From: Ascidiaceihabitans sp023955215
Lineage (GTDB): Bacteria > Pseudomonadota > Alphaproteobacteria > Rhodobacterales > Rhodobacteraceae
Direction: 5' to 3'
NCBI GenBank assembly: GCA_943788345.1
Contig: CALSPX010000004.1
Location: 62,001 to 126,000, forward strand
Length of the DNA stretch: 64,000 bases
Positions within the stretch are counted from its first letter, which is position 1. Each line of letters begins with the position of its first letter. Below the pieces are notes generated by a model. The model did no database searches and was not told the DNA's origin. It saw only the letters and a program-made list of their open reading frames with translations. Below are positions 18,732-27,537 of the stretch, piece by piece. Both the position numbers and the translations under genes were made by a program.

Positions 18732-18846
18732 GCACCTGATTGGAGGCTTCAAACCCCAAAATGATGTCCGATTGAGAAACTTCCCATAAACTCGCTCTCC
18801 AACATCTGCCAAATAGACGGGAGTAGTTAGTTTAGGGCGTATCATT

Positions 18847-18990
18847 GTGAAATTGTTTGTTGTTTTAGTTTCAATTGCGGTCGTTGGCGCAAATGTTTTG
18901 TTTGCCCAAACTGAGCCTCGGACGGCACCAGAAATGTTAGAGGTTTCTCGTATTGTGGCAGATTCGGACTGGTCCGGTAGACCTCTTTGA
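18847..18990 (+). CDS. Small predicted secreted protein (GTG start)
   Basis: A 47-codon frame beginning with GTG. The predicted protein has an almost ideal signal peptide: Lys at position 2, a hydrophobic core (FVVLVSIAVVGANVLFA) and an Ala-x-Ala-like end followed by QTEPRT. The mature part would be only about 27 residues. A weak AGGG lies about 10 bases upstream of the GTG. I recognise no family. It may be a true microprotein or the 5' remnant of a longer exported protein; the region downstream (18991-19004) then meets the end of the convergent small gene. Confidence 0.4.
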   Translation: MKLFVVLVSIAVVGANVLFAQTEPRTAPEMLEVSRIVADSDWSGRPL

Positions 18991-19004
18991 ACTCCAACTT
19001 TCGT

Positions 19005-19355
19005 TTAGATAAGTGCCATTCGCTCTGAACGTTCTGGATCAGGGTAAGATCGATATAGACCGATGGAACTGTTCCCGATCAAATCGTGGACTGCGCGATG
19101 TAGTCGGGCCACATCTTCGTCCTGTTTGCCGCTTTCGCGAAAGGCGAGGTCCAGTTGCGCAAGGTCGTTAACTTCAATTTCAAGTAAAAAATCGCTGTGA
19201 TTTTCAGAAGCAAGATTCAGTTTGCGTCGCATCATGCGCCAATGGTTGATTTTACCTGAGTCTTTAAGATGTGACATCCACGCGTCGACTGCGATGGAGA
19301 ACGTAAGCGCCTTGGCGTTCTGTTTCAGGTCAATCATACAATGGTAAAGGTTCAT
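19005..19355 (-). CDS. Small conserved protein, possibly DUF6614 family
   Basis: A 116-residue soluble protein with no signal peptide or membrane segment. The N-terminus (MNLYHCMIDLKQNAKAL) and the central WRMMRRKLNLASENHSDFLLEIEV stretch look like a small conserved roseobacter family that I believe is DUF6614; its fold suggests a dimeric alpha-beta barrel-like protein, but that is inference. Function unknown. A perfect 8-bp inverted repeat ends directly at the start codon (see 19356-19388). It lies 67 bases downstream of gyrA on the same strand. Confidence 0.65.
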   Translation of the reverse strand: MNLYHCMIDLKQNAKALTFSIAVDAWMSHLKDSGKINHWRMMRRKLNLASENHSDFLLEIEVNDLAQLDLAFRESGKQDEDVARLHRAVHDLIGNSSIGLYRSYPDPERSERMALI

Positions 19356-19388
19356 CCTGCGCTCCGACTGTTGGTGTCAAAGCGCAGG
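19356..19388 (-). promoter_or_regulatory. Hairpin abutting the start codon of the 116-aa gene
   Basis: On the minus strand CCTGCGCT (19388-19381) pairs perfectly with AGCGCAGG (19363-19356), and the last G is immediately followed by the ATG. The only Shine-Dalgarno-like bases (AGG) lie inside the stem, so the hairpin could block translation initiation. Confidence 0.45.
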
Positions 19389-19422
19389 ATGTCATAGGTA
19401 TGTTACTCTTAGATTAAGAGCA

Positions 19423-22194
19423 TCATTCGTCGGCGGTTTCGCCGCCTTCAGCGTCACCATCGTCGTCATTTTGTTCGGCAATCCATGCAACGCTCACAAC
19501 AACTTCGTTCTTGCCAGTGTTGAAGACCTTAACACCACCTGCGCTGCGTGAGCGGAAGCTGATGCCTTGAACCGGTACGCGGATCGATTGGCCTTTAGAC
19601 GTGGCCAACATGATCTGGTCGTCTAGCTCGACAGGGAAGGATGCTACGATCTCGCCACCGCGCATTGCTTTGTCCATTGCTGTGACGCCCATACCACCAC
19701 GCCCGCGAACGGGGTAATCGTGGCTGGAGGACAGTTTGCCAGAGCCTTGAGATGTAATCGTCAGGATCAAGTTCTCACAAGCGGACATTTCTGCGTAGCG
19801 TTCGGTTGAGAAGTTAGGATCAGCAGGTGCGTCGTCCTCATCTGCGTCTGTGTCATCAGCGAGACCCGCCATAGCACGGCGCATTTTTAGATATGCTGTG
19901 CGTTCTTCTGATGTCGCATCGAAGTGGCGAATAATCGACATGGACACAACTGTGTCGTCACCATTCAACTTGATTCCGCGAACACCAACAGAGGCGCGGC
20001 TGTTAAACACACGCACGTCTGTTGCAGGGAAGCGAATGGCGCGACCGGAATTGGTGATCAACATGACATCATCATCATTTGACGCGATGCGCGCGTTAAT
20101 CATTGTTGTCTCGGCGTGTTCATCCTCAAACTTCATCGCAATCTTGCCGTTTGCTTTCACATTGGTGAAGTCAGACAGTTTGTTGCGACGAACCGTACCA
20201 GCGGATGTGGCAAAGACCACTTGCAAGTCGTCCCATTCCTTTTCATCCCGATCCACCGGCATGATCGCCGCGATAGAGACGCCAACTGGAATTGGCAGGA
20301 TGTTGACGATGGCCTTACCTTTGGACGTGCGACCACCTTGGGGCAGGCGCCATGTCTTAAGCTTGTAGACCATGCCGTCGGTTGTGAAGAACAACAGCTG
20401 GGTGTGTGTATTGGCAACGAAGAGAGTGGTAATGACATCCTCTTCTTTGGTCTGCATCCCTGCAACACCCTTGCCGCCACGCTTCTGGGCGCGGAAATCG
20501 ACAAGTGGTGTACGCTTAATGTAGCCACCAGAGGTCACAGTCACGACCATGTCTTCTTTTTCGATCAGGTCTTCGTCTTCCATGTCGCCAGACCAGTCAA
20601 CAATCTGGGTGCGGCGTGGAACGGCAAATTGGTCACGAATTTCGATCAACTCATCTGCGATGATACCCATGATGCGCTCACGGCTGCCCAAAATCTCAAG
20701 ATATTCTTTGATTTTAGCTGCCAGTTCTTCGAGTTCGTCGGTGACTTCCTTAACGCCAATTTGGGTCAAGCGTTGCAGACGCAATTCAAGAATAGCGCGC
20801 GCTTGGACTTCGGACAGGTTATACGTACCGTCGTCATTTGCCGTATGGGTCGGATCATCAATCAAGGCGATGTAGGGCAGGATGTCAGCCGCAGGCCAGC
20901 GGCGTGTCATCAATTTATGACGCGCTTCTGACGCATCAGCAGATGAGCGAATAGCAGCAACGATTTCATCGATGTTTGTTACGGCAACAGCCAAGCCACA
21001 CAACACGTGGCTACGCTCACGGGCTTTACGCAAGTTATACGCTGTGCGGCGTGCAACGACATCTTCGCGGAAGTCGATGAAGGACGTTAGGAACCGGCGC
21101 AATGTCAGCTGCTCTGGACGGCCACCGTTTAGGGCCAGCATGTTGCAGCTAAAATAGGTTTGCATTGGCGTGAAGCGGAACAATTGGTTCATGACAACTT
21201 CTGCTGTCGCATCGCGCTTCAGTTCGATCACAACACGTACACCATTGCGGTCAGATTCGTCCTGAACGTGAGCGATGCCTTCGATCTTCTTGTCACGCGC
21301 CGCTTCTGCGATACGTTCGATCATAGTCGCTTTGTTCACTTGGTATGGAATTTCGTCCAAGATGATGGCGTAGCGATCTTTGCGAATCTCTTCGACACGG
21401 GTCTTGGCGCGAACGATTACGCTGCCACGGCCTTCAAGATAGGCCTTACGCGCACCAGTACGGCCCAGCATGATACCGCCAGTGGGGAAATCGGGGCCCG
21501 GTACATATTCGATTAATTGCTCAGAGGACAAATCGGGTTCTTCTATCAAGGCCAAAGTGGCCTCAATAACTTCACCTAAGTTGTGCGGCGGAATGTTGGT
21601 CGCCATACCGACCGCAATACCACCAGCGCCATTCACCAACATGTTTGGGAAGCGCGCAGGCAGAACTGTAGGCTCGCGATCTTTACCATCATAATTGTCT
21701 TGGAAATCAACGGTGTCCTTGTCGATGTCTGACAACAGGTATGCCGCTGGTTTGTCCATGCGCACTTCGGTGTAACGCATTGCCGCCGCATTATCGCCGT
21801 CCATGGAACCAAAGTTGCCTTGGCCGTCCAACAGAGGCAACGACATAGAGAAATCTTGAGCCATACGCACCAGCGCATCATAGATGGCAGAGTCTCCATG
21901 CGGGTGATATTTACCCATCACTTCACCAACCGCACGAGCGGACTTACGGTAGGATTTGTCGTGCGTATTGTTGGTCTCGTGCATAGCATAAAGAATGCGG
22001 CGGTGAACCGGTTTTAAACCATCGCGAAGGTCAGGAATCGCCCGACTGACGATAACAGACATGGCGTAGTCCAAGTAGGAGGTACGCATTTCATGTTCGA
22101 TTGAAACGGATGGACCATCATACACTGGGCGCGTAGGTAGGTTTTCGTCATCATTTTCAGGGGGTTGTGGCGTGTCGTTCACGTTGTGGCCCAT
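19423..22194 (-). CDS. gyrA: DNA gyrase subunit A
   Basis: A 923-residue subunit that cuts and rejoins DNA to introduce negative supercoils. The catalytic tyrosine is about residue 141 (AAAMRYTEVR). The quinolone-determining region reads HPHGDSAIYDALVRMAQ with Ser about 102 and Asp about 106, the residues of quinolone-sensitive enzymes. The GyrA box of the C-terminal wrapping domain is visible as QKRGGKGV, and the tail is acidic (DDDGDAEGGETADE). A GTG at 22182 is an alternative start giving MNDTPQ, which fits relatives at least as well as the ATG at 22194. It is transcribed alone or with the small gene downstream. Confidence 0.97.
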   Translation of the reverse strand: MGHNVNDTPQPPENDDENLPTRPVYDGPSVSIEHEMRTSYLDYAMSVIVSRAIPDLRDGLKPVHRRILYAMHETNNTHDKSYRKSARAVGEVMGKYHPHGDSAIYDALVRMAQDFSMSLPLLDGQGNFGSMDGDNAAAMRYTEVRMDKPAAYLLSDIDKDTVDFQDNYDGKDREPTVLPARFPNMLVNGAGGIAVGMATNIPPHNLGEVIEATLALIEEPDLSSEQLIEYVPGPDFPTGGIMLGRTGARKAYLEGRGSVIVRAKTRVEEIRKDRYAIILDEIPYQVNKATMIERIAEAARDKKIEGIAHVQDESDRNGVRVVIELKRDATAEVVMNQLFRFTPMQTYFSCNMLALNGGRPEQLTLRRFLTSFIDFREDVVARRTAYNLRKARERSHVLCGLAVAVTNIDEIVAAIRSSADASEARHKLMTRRWPAADILPYIALIDDPTHTANDDGTYNLSEVQARAILELRLQRLTQIGVKEVTDELEELAAKIKEYLEILGSRERIMGIIADELIEIRDQFAVPRRTQIVDWSGDMEDEDLIEKEDMVVTVTSGGYIKRTPLVDFRAQKRGGKGVAGMQTKEEDVITTLFVANTHTQLLFFTTDGMVYKLKTWRLPQGGRTSKGKAIVNILPIPVGVSIAAIMPVDRDEKEWDDLQVVFATSAGTVRRNKLSDFTNVKANGKIAMKFEDEHAETTMINARIASNDDDVMLITNSGRAIRFPATDVRVFNSRASVGVRGIKLNGDDTVVSMSIIRHFDATSEERTAYLKMRRAMAGLADDTDADEDDAPADPNFSTERYAEMSACENLILTITSQGSGKLSSSHDYPVRGRGGMGVTAMDKAMRGGEIVASFPVELDDQIMLATSKGQSIRVPVQGISFRSRSAGGVKVFNTGKNEVVVSVAWIAEQNDDDGDAEGGETADE

Positions 22195-22392
22195 TCTGTT
22201 TTAGGGTTCTATATGTTGCGTCCATTCATATCAGAAGTAGCACATGCTGTGCAATGCTTATAGCTGGTATTGCTCTGATTTTGCCCAGACTTTAGGACCA
22301 CAATGCAGATTTTCAGCCCCTCGTAACCGAACCTTAATCCTGACGCTCTACATCCTGTTGCGTGATAGATTTAGCAGTAAGGAAGCGAAGGT

Positions 22393-22632
22393 ATGCAAAA
22401 GGCAAATGGACTTGGAATTTTGGCTCTTGGCGCATTGGGGGTGGTTCTTTCAACCGCGAACGCGCACGAGTCCAAGCGCGATGCGCAGCACTTCATATTG
22501 CTGCCAGAGTTGCCCGTAATTGCGACCAAAGTTCTTGCACCACAGAAGACGATGCTGCCGTCAGTTGGTTATATCAGGCAGAACATGACGCGCCCCCCAG
22601 TACGCAAAACTTGGCGCAATGGGGATGGTTAA
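22393..22632 (+). CDS. Small predicted secreted protein
   Basis: A 79-residue frame with a convincing signal peptide (residues 1-24, hydrophobic core GILALGALGVVLS, cleavage near ANA-HES). AAGGA stands about 10 bases upstream of the ATG. The mature 55 residues are basic at the end and match no family I know. The last 59 bases overlap the 3' end of the convergent radical SAM gene, which is unusual for this compact but otherwise orderly region. It is divergent from gyrA with a region of about 200 bases between. Either a real exported microprotein or a chance frame; the signal peptide and ribosome site favour the former. Confidence 0.5.
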   Translation: MQKANGLGILALGALGVVLSTANAHESKRDAQHFILLPELPVIATKVLAPQKTMLPSVGYIRQNMTRPPVRKTWRNGDG

Positions 22633-23521
22633 GAGCGACGTCTTTTTCGGCGTCCGCAAGGGTTGTTCCTAGCTCAAACTCTGCCTCGTAAGGCAGTAAG
22701 GTGCAGGCCAGTACCGCAGGCTTTTCTGCCCCCTTACGTTTGACCACCATGCGCGACGATGAGCACATTATTGAATCGGGCGACTTGTTTAGAATTCCCC
22801 AGCAAGCGGTGGTGATTTCAGGAACCTCGATGGTCTCATCCATCTCGGGAAACAAAACTGTCATTCCTGGATTGTTTGCGTCTATTTCATAACCGTGTTC
22901 AGTATAAAAAGCCGCGTATCCGGCACGGCTGTCTGCTTCTGAATGCCCAAAAATACTGCGCCCAGCGACAGCCATTTTAAAGCCGTTTTTCTGTAGCCAA
23001 TCCATACCAATAACTGTTTTTGAGAATGCGCCGGCACCTCGTTCGGCATCGTGCAAGGCAGGGTCATAATGATCAACTGAAATCCGAAGGGTTAGTTTCC
23101 CTGGGTAGGTTGTGTTCAGGTCTAAGAGACCGTTTTGAACGGACTTGCGCATCATCGGGCGCATGGCGTTTGTAAGGATAAGCACTTGATACCCCGCCTC
23201 AAGCGAGGCGCGCGTGATTTCAATCATCTGTGGGTTCATAAATGGTTCACCGCCAGTGAACGCGATTTCTTTGATCGGCCAGTTTCGGTCCTTGATTTGG
23301 CCTAGATAGTCCTGAACTTCATCGGCGGTGATGTAAACGAGTGCATCATTGCTAGGGCTCGATGCAATATAGCAGTTTACGCATTCAATATTGCAAAGCG
23401 TTCCGGTGTTGAACCACAGGGTCTCAGGATTATTCAGCGCGACGGTTGCGCGATCTTCGCCCTTAGCGGTCAGGGCCGGATCAGCGAATTTTCCAATGTT
23501 TGCTTGCGCTAAATCTTTCAT
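22574..23521 (-). CDS. Radical SAM protein
   Basis: A 315-residue radical S-adenosylmethionine enzyme. The cluster motif CNIECVNCY (CxxxCxxC) is near residue 45, followed by the glycine-rich FTGGEPFMNPQ and the ISVDHYDPALHD strand motif. The C-terminus has additional cysteines (HCAKFCVLGGASCSA, plus ACTLL), which suggests an auxiliary iron-sulfur cluster. The specific reaction is unknown. The frame is open to 23638, but the ATG at 23521 has a strong AGGTGG 8 bases upstream and leaves 152 bases to the divergent zwf start. It overlaps the small secreted protein gene at its 3' end. Confidence 0.85.
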   Translation of the reverse strand: MKDLAQANIGKFADPALTAKGEDRATVALNNPETLWFNTGTLCNIECVNCYIASSPSNDALVYITADEVQDYLGQIKDRNWPIKEIAFTGGEPFMNPQMIEITRASLEAGYQVLILTNAMRPMMRKSVQNGLLDLNTTYPGKLTLRISVDHYDPALHDAERGAGAFSKTVIGMDWLQKNGFKMAVAGRSIFGHSEADSRAGYAAFYTEHGYEIDANNPGMTVLFPEMDETIEVPEITTACWGILNKSPDSIMCSSSRMVVKRKGAEKPAVLACTLLPYEAEFELGTTLADAEKDVALNHPHCAKFCVLGGASCSA

Positions 23522-23673
23522 AATCCACCTGTACCTTGCTGGTTGAACATTGCTTATTTGTGATAGGATGTCTGTGAATGCAATAAAAGAACGTTTTTGC
23601 CATGTGACAACCTTGTGATTTGGCTCAAAAAGCGTCATGTTTGCGCTAACAGAAAATCAAATGGAACAACCCA

Positions 23674-25131
23674 ATGGTCTCACGCGTAATTCCAGTCGAA
23701 GCTTTTGATCTTGTCATCTTTGGTGGGACGGGCGATTTGGCTCGCCGTAAAATTTTGCCGGGCTTGTTCCGGCGCTTTTGTGCAGGTCAAATGCCTGCCG
23801 AATCCCGCATCGTTGGGGCTGCTCGCTCTCAGATGGATGGCGCGAAGTATCGCGAATTCGTCGCAGAAGCGATTGCTGAATTCGGCGGTAAAGTTGCAAG
23901 CGACGCTGAAAAACTTGAAGCTTTCTTGCAGCAGTTGGACTACGTCCCAATCGATGCACGCGGAGTTGGTGGTTGGGAAGAGTTGGCGGATAAGGTTAAG
24001 GGGCGTAAGTTTGTACGTGCCTTTTACTTCTCCGTTGCACCGGGCCTATTTGGTGATTTAGCAGAACGTCTTCATCACTATGGGCTATCGGACAAAGCCA
24101 GCCGTATCGTTGTTGAGAAGCCATTTGGCCGCGACCTTGCCACTGCACAAACCTTGAATGCTTCTTTGGCTGAACACTTCAATGAGGACCAAATTTACCG
24201 CATTGATCACTATTTGGGCAAAGAGACTGTCCAAAACCTGATGGCTGTTCGCTTTGGCAATATGTTGTTCGAACCTCTGTGGAATTCGCAATACGTCGAT
24301 CACATCCAAATCACGGTTGCTGAAACTGTTGGTGTCGGCACACGGGGCGAATATTACGACAAATCAGGTGCCATGCGTGACATGGTGCAGAACCATCTGA
24401 TGCAGTTGCTGTGCTTGATCGCGATGGAACCGCCTGCCAAGTTTGAGCCGGGTGCCGTGCGCGATGAAAAACTAAAAGTTATTCGCGCCCTTGATCCGGT
24501 CGAACCGCATCACATCGTGCGTGGTCAGTATTTGGCTGATGATGAGGATCCAAGCTATCGCGAGGGTGTGAATGATCCGCGCTCAAAAACTGAAAGCTAT
24601 GTGGCAATGAAGGTTGGAATTTCCAATTGGCGTTGGGCAGGAACACCGTTCTATCTGCGCACTGGCAAGAAACTTGCGGAACGCGCCAGCGAAATTACCG
24701 TTGTCTTTAAGGAGCTTAACCACTCAATTTTTGATGACGACGAGGGGGGGCATCGCAATGTTCTTTCCATTCGTCTTCAGCCCAACGAGGGCATTACCCT
24801 TGGCGTCACGATTAAAGAACCGGGCCCAGGCGGTATGCGCTTGATCGATGTGCCGCTGGACATGAGTTTTGCCGAAGCATTGGGTGACGCAGGCGGCGAT
24901 CCGCCTGATGCCTATGAACGCCTGATCATGGATGTTATCCGTGGGAACCAAACTCTATTCATGCGCGGCGATGAAGTCGAAGCTGCATGGGAGTGGACGG
25001 ATCCAATCATCAACGGTTGGACCGAGCGCGGCGATGTGCCCAAATCCTATGACTCTGGAAGCGATGGCCCAGGGGACGCAGCAACAATGTTGGCCCGCGA
25101 TGGCCGTTCATGGGGAGCGATTAAATCATGA
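23674..25131 (+). CDS. zwf: Glucose-6-phosphate 1-dehydrogenase
   Basis: A 485-residue cytoplasmic enzyme oxidising glucose 6-phosphate to 6-phosphogluconolactone with NAD(P). The Rossmann motif FGGTGDLARRKILPGLF is at the start, and the substrate-binding active-site signature RIDHYLGKE with its Lys is near residue 190. The length is normal. GGAA lies about 8 bases before the ATG. It overlaps pgl by an ATGA and heads the zwf-pgl-pgi unit, which feeds both the Entner-Doudoroff and the oxidative pentose phosphate pathway; most roseobacters use the former for glucose. Confidence 0.97.
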   Translation: MVSRVIPVEAFDLVIFGGTGDLARRKILPGLFRRFCAGQMPAESRIVGAARSQMDGAKYREFVAEAIAEFGGKVASDAEKLEAFLQQLDYVPIDARGVGGWEELADKVKGRKFVRAFYFSVAPGLFGDLAERLHHYGLSDKASRIVVEKPFGRDLATAQTLNASLAEHFNEDQIYRIDHYLGKETVQNLMAVRFGNMLFEPLWNSQYVDHIQITVAETVGVGTRGEYYDKSGAMRDMVQNHLMQLLCLIAMEPPAKFEPGAVRDEKLKVIRALDPVEPHHIVRGQYLADDEDPSYREGVNDPRSKTESYVAMKVGISNWRWAGTPFYLRTGKKLAERASEITVVFKELNHSIFDDDEGGHRNVLSIRLQPNEGITLGVTIKEPGPGGMRLIDVPLDMSFAEALGDAGGDPPDAYERLIMDVIRGNQTLFMRGDEVEAAWEWTDPIINGWTERGDVPKSYDSGSDGPGDAATMLARDGRSWGAIKS

Positions 25132-25796
25132 GTTTTCAAGAATATTCTGACCGCGAGATGCTGATCATCGAAGTTGCCCAAAAAATTGTGGGTGATCTGA
25201 AGACAGCACTTTTGACCCAAGAGAATGTTTCATTTGTTGTCCCCGGCGGTACGACGCCAGGCCCAATCTTTGATATTCTGTGTGCCGCTGACATCGAATG
25301 GAACCGCGTGCACGTCATGCTGAGTGATGAGCGCTGGGTGCCGGACGACAATGACCGCTCAAACGCAAAGCTTTTGCGTGATCGTCTATTGGTCAATCGC
25401 GCGGCGGCTGCAAAGTTTACGCCGTTCTATGTGCCTGATGTTGAAGTAGCGGATGCTTGTAAGGATGTGTCAGAAAAGCTTGCGTCTGAGTGGCCGATTT
25501 CTGTTTTGGTATTGGGCATGGGGGCTGACATGCACACCGCGTCATTGTTCCCGCAGGCGAACGGTTTGGATGCCGCATTGAGAGCGGATGCTGATGCATT
25601 ATTGCCAATTCAGGCAGAAGGCCAAGAACAGCGCGTCACACTGAGCGCCCCAGTTCTGAACAGCGCCATTTCTAAACACATCGTCATCTTTGGTGATGAC
25701 AAACGTGCAGCACTTGATGTTGCTAAAGGATCTTTGCCAGAGGTTGCACCCGTTGCGGCCGTTCTGGACGGTGCAACAATTCACTGGGCTGTATAA
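25128..25796 (+). CDS. pgl: 6-phosphogluconolactonase
   Basis: A 222-residue enzyme of the DevB/SOL type that hydrolyses 6-phosphogluconolactone, the product of Zwf, to 6-phosphogluconate. Family motifs include FVVPGGTTPGPIFD near the phosphate site, HVMLSDERWVPDDNDRSNAKLLRDRLL, and VLGMGADMHTASLFP. The start codon overlaps the zwf stop as ATGA and the stop is directly followed by the pgi ATG, so the three proteins are probably made from one message. Confidence 0.95.
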   Translation: MSFQEYSDREMLIIEVAQKIVGDLKTALLTQENVSFVVPGGTTPGPIFDILCAADIEWNRVHVMLSDERWVPDDNDRSNAKLLRDRLLVNRAAAAKFTPFYVPDVEVADACKDVSEKLASEWPISVLVLGMGADMHTASLFPQANGLDAALRADADALLPIQAEGQEQRVTLSAPVLNSAISKHIVIFGDDKRAALDVAKGSLPEVAPVAAVLDGATIHWAV

Positions 25797-27404
25797 ATGA
25801 CTGATAAAATGAACGCTGCTTGGTCTGCACTCGAAACTTTGGAAACCGGCGTTAACGACCGCCATATGCTTAGTTTGTTTGAAGCCGACGCGTCACGTGC
25901 GGATACGTTCCAATGCACAGCTGGCGATATGTTGTTGGATTACTCCAAAACCAACATTGATGGCGCAGCCAAGACGGCGCTATTGGCATTGGCCGAAGCG
26001 GCAAACGTAAATGAACGCCGCGCTGCGATGTTTGGTGGCGCTGTCATCAACGAAACAGAAGGGCGTGCTGTTCTTCATACCGCACTGCGTAACCTTGATG
26101 GCGATCCGGTTTTGGTAGACGGCGCTGATGTCATGCCAGAGGTGCACGCAACCTTGAACCGCATGGGTGATTACGCGGATCTGGTCCGCTCAAGCGGAAT
26201 CACCGACGTGATCAACATTGGGATCGGTGGATCTGACCTTGGTCCGGCGATGGCAGTTATGGCGCTGAGCCCGTACCACGATGGTCCACGCGTTCACTTC
26301 GTATCAAACGTAGACGGCGCAGATGTGTCTGACACGTTGCGGGGGCTGGATGCTAAAACAACGTTGGTAATTGTTGCCTCTAAAACTTTTGGCACAATCG
26401 AGACGATGACAAACGCCCGCACTGCGCGCGCTTGGATGCTTGAGAACGGTGGTAAACCGGATGAACAGTTTGCGGCCCTCAGCACGTCAGAGGAACGCAC
26501 AGCAGCTTTTGGTATTCCAGCGGAACGCGTTTTCGGCTTTGAAGACTGGGTAGGTGGTCGCTACTCCATGTGGGGCCCAATTGGCCTTAGCCTGATGATT
26601 GGCATCGGTCGTGAAGCGTTCACAGCGTTCTTGCGTGGTGGCCAAGCTATGGACACACATTTCTGTGCTGCAGAGGGTGCAGAGAACATGCCGTTGATGC
26701 ATGCGCTTGTTGGTATTTGGCACAACCAAATCTGTGGCCACGCGACACGTGCTGTTTTGCCATATGACCAACGCCTTGGCCTACTTCCTGCGTATTTCCA
26801 ACAGCTTGAGATGGAAAGCAACGGTAAGAGCGTCGCAATGGATGGCACGCAGTTACCGCGCCACAGTGGTCCTGTTGTTTGGGGCGAACCTGGCACGAAT
26901 GGTCAACACGCATTTTACCAGTTGATCCACCAAGGCACCCGCGTCATTCCGTGTGAATTCATGGTTGCGGCGGAAGGGCATGAGCCGGACCTAGCGCATC
27001 ACCACCAATTGCTGGTCGCGAACTGTTTAGCGCAATCAGAGGCATTGATGCGTGGCCGTTCATTGGATGAAGCACGCGAAATCATGGCTGCCAAAGGCCT
27101 GACAGGTGACGAGCTTGAACGCCAAGCTGCACATCGCGTCTTTGCTGGTAACCGTCCGTCGGTGACAATTGCGTATCCAAAACTGGATCCGTTCGTTTTG
27201 GGTCAGATCATCTCGCTTTATGAGCACCGTGTCTTTGTTGAAGGCGTCATTTTGGGCCTGAATTCATATGACCAATGGGGTGTTGAACTGGGTAAAGAGC
27301 TGGCAACAGCACTTGAACCAGTCGTGGCTGGCACGCAATCAGCCGATGATAAAGATGGATCGACCCGCGGTCTGGTGGATTACGTACAGCGCCATCGCGC
27401 TTAA
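25797..27404 (+). CDS. pgi: Glucose-6-phosphate isomerase
   Basis: A 535-residue enzyme interconverting glucose 6-phosphate and fructose 6-phosphate. The sugar-phosphate site is visible as GIGGSDLGPAMA, the signature region as GGRYSMWGPIGLS, and the C-terminal catalytic motif as QWGVELGKELA with its Lys. The length is typical of the bacterial long form. It begins immediately after the pgl stop codon. In this cluster it allows fructose 6-phosphate to be drained back into the Entner-Doudoroff route. Confidence 0.97.
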   Translation: MTDKMNAAWSALETLETGVNDRHMLSLFEADASRADTFQCTAGDMLLDYSKTNIDGAAKTALLALAEAANVNERRAAMFGGAVINETEGRAVLHTALRNLDGDPVLVDGADVMPEVHATLNRMGDYADLVRSSGITDVINIGIGGSDLGPAMAVMALSPYHDGPRVHFVSNVDGADVSDTLRGLDAKTTLVIVASKTFGTIETMTNARTARAWMLENGGKPDEQFAALSTSEERTAAFGIPAERVFGFEDWVGGRYSMWGPIGLSLMIGIGREAFTAFLRGGQAMDTHFCAAEGAENMPLMHALVGIWHNQICGHATRAVLPYDQRLGLLPAYFQQLEMESNGKSVAMDGTQLPRHSGPVVWGEPGTNGQHAFYQLIHQGTRVIPCEFMVAAEGHEPDLAHHHQLLVANCLAQSEALMRGRSLDEAREIMAAKGLTGDELERQAAHRVFAGNRPSVTIAYPKLDPFVLGQIISLYEHRVFVEGVILGLNSYDQWGVELGKELATALEPVVAGTQSADDKDGSTRGLVDYVQRHRA

Positions 27405-27425
27405 TCACTTTTACATAACGTAATT

Positions 27426-27453
27426 TGGCAAGCCTTGCGCGCAGGGCTTGCCA
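27426..27453 (+). terminator. Strong hairpin after pgi
   Basis: TGGCAAGCC at 27426-27434 pairs perfectly with GGCTTGCCA at 27445-27453 around a 10-base loop. No T run follows, so it may be a 3' stabilising hairpin or a weak terminator closing zwf-pgl-pgi. Confidence 0.45.
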
Positions 27454-27537
27454 GATCAACTTACGCTTGGCAGGGTTCTCTTATCAGAGGACGCGCAGCC
27501 TATGACGCGCCTTTACATATCAAATATGGAGGTGCCG

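Noticed and set aside
20116..20931. Plus-strand frame of 271 codons opposite gyrA
   Set aside because: Long, but the peptide has no family resemblance and the opposite strand is unquestionably gyrA; it is a codon-usage shadow.
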